Source: Xylanibacter ruminicola (GTDB lineage Bacteria > Bacteroidota > Bacteroidia > Bacteroidales > Bacteroidaceae). From it: DNA of 64,000 nucleotides. Each line of letters begins with the position of its first letter. The first letter of the stretch is position 1. The position numbers and the translations under genes were made by a program. Shown piece by piece: positions 61,150 to 64,000 of the stretch. The stretch is from the NCBI GenBank assembly GCA_015060625.1, contig SUYC01000008.1:62001-126000 (forward strand). Reading direction: 5' to 3'. Below the pieces are notes generated by a model that made no database searches, was not told the origin of the DNA, and saw nothing but the letters and a program-made list of their open reading frames with translations.

Positions 61150-62174
61150 TGAAATACAATGAATTTGACCTTCAGAAAATCCGCGAGTTGCCCATATTTG
61201 AAGTATGCTCGAAGTTAGGCATCACTCTGAAAGGAAAGGGCAAGCTAACCAAACGTACCCTTTGCTGGCACCACAATGATACGCACCCATCAATGCGTGT
61301 TAACAAGAATAAGAACCTCTACAAATGCTTTGTGTGTGGCGAGGGCGGCGATGTGATTAAGTTGGTGCAGGAGCACGAGAATTTAGATTTTCTTGAGGCT
61401 TGCGACTGGTTGGTAAAGGAGTTTGATGTGATATTGACAAACTCTACTGTGCAAAACCCAGTAAAAAGCAAGCCATCTGTACCTCCACCAGCTGTTATCG
61501 TGCCGCTCGACACGGTGTTGGTTTCCAAATCCAAAGGTCTGGGGTCAGAGTTTTGCAAAGCTGTGGTGTCCACCGGTTATCTGAGTGACGGACAGCTACG
61601 GAATGCGGCTGAACGCTATCAGTTGGGCTACTCAAAAGAGGGTGGTGTTATCTTCTGGGAGATAGACGAACAACAGCTGGTGCATACTGGCAAGATTATG
61701 TATTACCAAACCGACTGTCATCGCGACAAGGGGCATAACCCAACCTGGGTACATGCCCTCCTGAAGCAGCAACTGCCTGCTGACTACGAGTTGCAGCATT
61801 GCCTGTTTGGGCAGCACCTGTTAGGTGAACGCACAGAACGCGTGGCGATTGTGGAATCGGAGAAAACGGCGGTGATTATGTCGGAGAAGTTTACAGATTT
61901 TGTATGGCTATCGTGTGGCGGCATGCAAATGCTAAAACCTGAGTTGCTTGCGCCATTAGTACAGTATCGCATCATTATCTTTCCTGATGCAGATCCTGAG
62001 GGCGAGGCATACAAGCAATGGACTGATATCGTGAACGAGGCGCAACGACTTTACCGATTCCGTTATCCCATTCGCTTGTCGCCATTATTGGAACAGAAAG
62101 CTACCAAAGAACAGAAAGAACGCAAAATTGATATTGTAGATTTTTTATTTGAACAAGATGAAAGCCATGTATAA
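61149..62174 (+). CDS. CHC2 zinc-finger / Toprim primase-like protein
   Basis: The 341-residue protein has an N-terminal DnaG-type zinc finger with Cys-His...Cys-Cys ligands (LCWHHNDTHPSM and YKCFVCGEGGDVIKL, about residues 38-70) and a later Toprim-like domain (VAIVESEKTAVIMSE with the catalytic Glu, and IIFPDADPEGEAYKQW with the acidic pair). It should make primers for replication of an element. Related DUF6371-type proteins are common in Bacteroidetes mobile DNA. It partners with the RepA-like ATPase upstream and overlaps the small HTH gene downstream by 17 bases. Confidence 0.85.
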   Translation: MKYNEFDLQKIRELPIFEVCSKLGITLKGKGKLTKRTLCWHHNDTHPSMRVNKNKNLYKCFVCGEGGDVIKLVQEHENLDFLEACDWLVKEFDVILTNSTVQNPVKSKPSVPPPAVIVPLDTVLVSKSKGLGSEFCKAVVSTGYLSDGQLRNAAERYQLGYSKEGGVIFWEIDEQQLVHTGKIMYYQTDCHRDKGHNPTWVHALLKQQLPADYELQHCLFGQHLLGERTERVAIVESEKTAVIMSEKFTDFVWLSCGGMQMLKPELLAPLVQYRIIIFPDADPEGEAYKQWTDIVNEAQRLYRFRYPIRLSPLLEQKATKEQKERKIDIVDFLFEQDESHV

Positions 62175-62337
62175 ATCAGAACTCGCCAGATTGGCAGGTG
62201 TGTCACCACGTACCTTCCGACGTTATCTGGCCACACGTCGTGCAGTGTTAGAAGAGATGGGCGTGAGTTTGATGACCCAAAAACTGCCACCTAGAGCTGT
62301 AGAATACATCTGTGACGATTATTGCATAGACATTTGA
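62158..62337 (+). CDS. Small helix-turn-helix protein (DUF4248-like)
   Basis: The 59-residue protein begins MKAMYKSELARLAGVSPRTF, a helix-turn-helix start (YKSELARLAGVSPRTFRRYL), and continues LPPRAVEYICDDY. Size, layout and position next to HU-like and amidase genes match DUF4248-type proteins of Bacteroidetes elements. Function unknown, probably DNA binding. The ATG at 62158 lies within the end of the primase gene in another frame. Confidence 0.7.
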   Translation: MKAMYKSELARLAGVSPRTFRRYLATRRAVLEEMGVSLMTQKLPPRAVEYICDDYCIDI

Positions 62338-62390
62338 ACTTTTTTTGAGCCATGGCGGCCAAAGGTGGACAATGGATTTTCAAAATGTCG

Positions 62391-62398
62391 TATCTTTG
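62391..62398 (+). promoter_or_regulatory. -7 box upstream of the structured region and HU-like gene
   Basis: TATCTTTG, without an obvious TTG box at 19-20 bases. Transcription from here would cover the repeat-rich region 62405-62580 and then the HU-like gene. Confidence 0.45.
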
Positions 62399-62404
62399 TA
62401 ACCG

Positions 62405-62580
62405 GTAAGCGAGCCAAGTGATTCCGTGTCATCTACGGGTCATCGAGACTATCTTTACGAGTCGTTAAGAACGTCTGAACACCTCATCGAGATAATCCCT
62501 TAGGGGGTATAAAGATTATCTGAACGACTCATTAAGACTATCCGGATAGCGCGTTAAGACGGTCTCCTCGCCAGCCAAAA
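62405..62580 (+). ncRNA. Structured, repeat-rich non-coding region before the HU-like gene
   Basis: It contains two copies of TCATCGAGA, three TTAAGA elements, a perfect 8-base stem (AGATAATC with GATTATCT), a perfect palindrome CTATCCGGATAG, and complementary ends (AGCGAG near 62407-62412 with CTCGC near 62567-62571) that could close the whole. It has no coding capacity. It may be an RNA leader, a small RNA, or an origin with iteron-like repeats; the sequence does not decide. Confidence 0.4.
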
Positions 62581-62584
62581 AAAA

Positions 62585-62622
62585 CTTCAATTCTTAAATT
62601 TTTCAATTCTTAAATTTTAAAT
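62585..62622 (+). repeat. Short-period AT-rich repeat before the HU-like gene
   Basis: Two copies of TTCAATTCTTAAATTT directly before the ATG at 62627. Confidence 0.6.
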
Positions 62623-62626
62623 CATT

Positions 62627-63187
62627 ATGAGTCAGAAATTTATCAAGTCACAGAACAAGAACAGTTCGAGTCAGGCTTTCGGCAAATACTTTGCCCAGGC
62701 CGTGTACGACAACCACTTCGTTGGTACTGATGAGTTGGCAGAGTTCATTCAGCGTCAGGCCTCAGTGAAGAAGAGCGACATCAAGGCCGTACTCCAGGAA
62801 CTTGGCGAGGCTCTGAAGCACTTCTTCGAGATGGGCCAGAAGATCAAGCTCAATGGCATTGGCATCTTCAAGGTGGGTTTCTCCAGCATTGGTGTAACAA
62901 AACTCGAGGATTGCGGTGCCCAGACCATCACCACCCGTCGTATTCTGTTCCAACCCGAGACCAGTCGTGTGGTGGTGGGTCAGGAAAAGAAGCCCGACGG
63001 TAGCGTGAAGCAGAGGTACGTGAACGCCATCTCACTGCTGAAGGATGTAACCTTCGAGGAGACCCACGACAATGCCATGAATACCGAAACAGAATCATCG
63101 GGTTCGGGCTCATCTAATTCTGGTAGCGGTGGCGGCACCACCGGCGGTGGCGCTAGCGATCCAGGCGATGGCCCCAACGGCGATTAA
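62627..63187 (+). CDS. HU-like DNA-binding protein with Gly/Ser-rich tail
   Basis: The 186-residue protein has an HU/IHF-type fold in the divergent form common in Bacteroidetes elements: SQAFGKYFAQAVYDNHFVGTDELAEFI, KKSDIKAVLQELGEALKHFF, and KIKLNGIGIFKVGF followed by a beta arm (TITTRRILFQPE). The last 35 residues are low-complexity (SGSGSSNSGSGGGTTGGGAS). It presumably bends and packages DNA. The gene order HU-like, smalltalk peptide, amidase is a recurring set in this phylum. Confidence 0.88.
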   Translation: MSQKFIKSQNKNSSSQAFGKYFAQAVYDNHFVGTDELAEFIQRQASVKKSDIKAVLQELGEALKHFFEMGQKIKLNGIGIFKVGFSSIGVTKLEDCGAQTITTRRILFQPETSRVVVGQEKKPDGSVKQRYVNAISLLKDVTFEETHDNAMNTETESSGSGSSNSGSGGGTTGGGASDPGDGPNGD

Positions 63188-63374
63188 GCCCTAAATAGCT
63201 GAAGATGGCAGATGTGTCAGGGGCAAAGCGATGCCATCCCGGTGAGAACACTGACATGCTCAATTCTCAAATATCAATCTATAATATGGTATGTACGCAG
63301 CCTGCGCATCTGCATCTTCCTTTTTTAATAACCTCATCCATAAACCTTAACCCTTTTTAAAAAACGTATTAGAT

Positions 63375-63485
63375 ATGAAAATCAAGTGGACTACAATCAA
63401 GCAGATTCTCAAGATTCTGGCAACCATCATCACTACCTTGGCCGGCACTTATGCCGTTCAGAGCTGCGCTCCCCATTGGTTTTGA
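63375..63485 (+). CDS. Smalltalk-family short peptide
   Basis: The 36-residue product (MKIKWTTIKQILKILATIITT, with an LAGTYAVQSCAPHWF end) has a basic start, one hydrophobic helix and a Cys near the end. It matches in size, layout and genomic place the smalltalk proteins that sit between HU-like and amidase genes in Bacteroidetes. The SC motif after AVQ resembles a lipobox (AVQSC), so it might be a tiny lipoprotein; it could equally be a holin-like membrane peptide paired with the amidase. Function is unknown. Confidence 0.8.
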   Translation: MKIKWTTIKQILKILATIITTLAGTYAVQSCAPHWF

Positions 63486-63502
63486 TTAAATACCCGAGAG
63501 TT

Positions 63503-63943
63503 ATGACGAAGGAATTGAAACCCCTAAAGAAAGTATCACTGCTTGTGGTACATTGCACAGCCACCAAGTGTAACCGTCCTTTCAGTGTTGAGAACCTGAT
63601 AGCCTGTGGCGAGGCCAAATTTGGTCAGTGCTCTTATCATTATTATGTGCGCCGTGATGGTGAGATTATCCCATTACTATCCGAAATGGTACAAGGTGTG
63701 CATGCCCGGCATTACAACCACTGTTCGCTCGGCATCGTGTACGAGGGTGGACTGAACGAGAAAGGAAAAGCTATCGACACCCGCACCGAAGCCCAGAAGC
63801 ATGCCCTTTATGAGCTGCTGAAGGATCTGACGGAAGAGTATCCCAGCGCCCGCATCGTAGGTCACTGCGAGTTGCCCCACGTAGCCAAGGCTTGCCCCTG
63901 CTATCTGCCCAGCCGCGAATACGCCGCCTTACAGCCTAAGTGA
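63503..63943 (+). CDS. N-acetylmuramoyl-L-alanine amidase (Amidase_2/PGRP type)
   Basis: The enzyme cuts the bond between MurNAc and the peptide stem of peptidoglycan. The 146-residue protein has the zinc-site motifs VVHCTATK near residue 17 and GHCELPHVAKACPCYLP near the end, plus SYHYYVRRDGEI and YNHCSLGIVYEGG. It has no signal peptide, as in phage-type endolysins, so export may rely on a partner such as the smalltalk peptide upstream. The ATG at 63503 follows the smalltalk stop by 17 bases; the longer frame upstream runs through the smalltalk gene. Confidence 0.9.
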   Translation: MTKELKPLKKVSLLVVHCTATKCNRPFSVENLIACGEAKFGQCSYHYYVRRDGEIIPLLSEMVQGVHARHYNHCSLGIVYEGGLNEKGKAIDTRTEAQKHALYELLKDLTEEYPSARIVGHCELPHVAKACPCYLPSREYAALQPK

Positions 63944-63968
63944 TAAGACTTAATAGGTTTAACGACAG

Positions 63969-64000
63969 CCCCTGCAAATTCTTTTAGGAAAATGCAGGGG
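63969..64000 (+). terminator. Probable terminator hairpin at the window end
   Basis: CCCCTGCA (63969-63976) pairs perfectly with TGCAGGGG (63993-64000) around a 16-base loop; the sequence after the stem is outside the window. Confidence 0.55.

Noticed and set aside
62405..62580. Possible CRISPR-like or iteron array
   Set aside because: The repeated elements are short, unevenly spaced and mutually complementary, with no constant repeat and spacer lengths and no cas genes; kept only as a structured region.

Overview
The window looks like a chromosomal piece of a Prevotella-like member of the Bacteroidales. The evidence is the RecA, RsgA and MnmA sequence types, Bacteroidetes promoters (TTTG or TTG, 19-20 bases, then TAnnTTTG) in front of many genes, the Prevotella-style C-terminal tail on a large secreted protein, and an HU / smalltalk / amidase gene set. 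The species cannot be fixed from sequence alone.

Layout. 1-2.6 kb (minus): recA (cut by the window edge), a carboxynorspermidine dehydrogenase-like gene and a small conserved gene. 2.8-4.1 kb: an NhaD sodium/proton antiporter. 4.2-13.7 kb (minus): four consecutive sensor histidine kinase genes that form two B-A pairs; the outermost kinase has lost its catalytic residues. 13.9-17.8 kb: frr, rsgA and an S9 peptidase. 17.9-20.0 kb (minus): a BNR-repeat hydrolase and mnmA. 20.2-21.8 kb: an SPFH protein, a ribbon-helix-helix protein and a DUF1648 membrane protein. 21.9-26.3 kb: divergent GH67 alpha-glucuronidase and GH35 beta-galactosidase.

26.4-48.7 kb is a capsule/exopolysaccharide locus: Wza- and Wzz-type export genes, a long structured leader, rmlC, the pathway to 2-aminoethylphosphonate and its CMP-activated form, a TagF-like transferase and a LicD protein that could attach it, a flippase, a 3-acetamido-3,6-dideoxyhexose cassette, glycosyltransferases, two acyltransferases and an EpsG-type polymerase. 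Remnants of an AAA-ATPase/PD-(D/E)XK family lie near both ends of the variable part. The middle of this locus is very AT-rich.

49.1-52.3 kb (minus) is a tightly coupled four-gene module (HPr-kinase-like protein, S24/S26 peptidase with a Ser/His pattern, PqqD-like peptide-binding protein, ABC exporter). Close by is a 42-residue peptide gene whose N-terminus carries a Tyr-x-x-Pro motif like that of lasso-peptide leaders. The peptide follows a 1545-residue GLUG-repeat surface protein. I propose this as a candidate peptide processing and export system. 52.9-59.3 kb is clearly GC-rich and also holds a membrane-anchored AraC-type regulator with helical-phase direct repeats in its promoter region.

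59.4-64.0 kb is a mobile-element-like cassette: a possibly frameshifted small gene, a RepA-like ATPase, a zinc-finger/Toprim primase, a small HTH protein, a structured repeat region, an HU-like protein, a smalltalk peptide and an amidase. No rRNA, tRNA or CRISPR array was seen.
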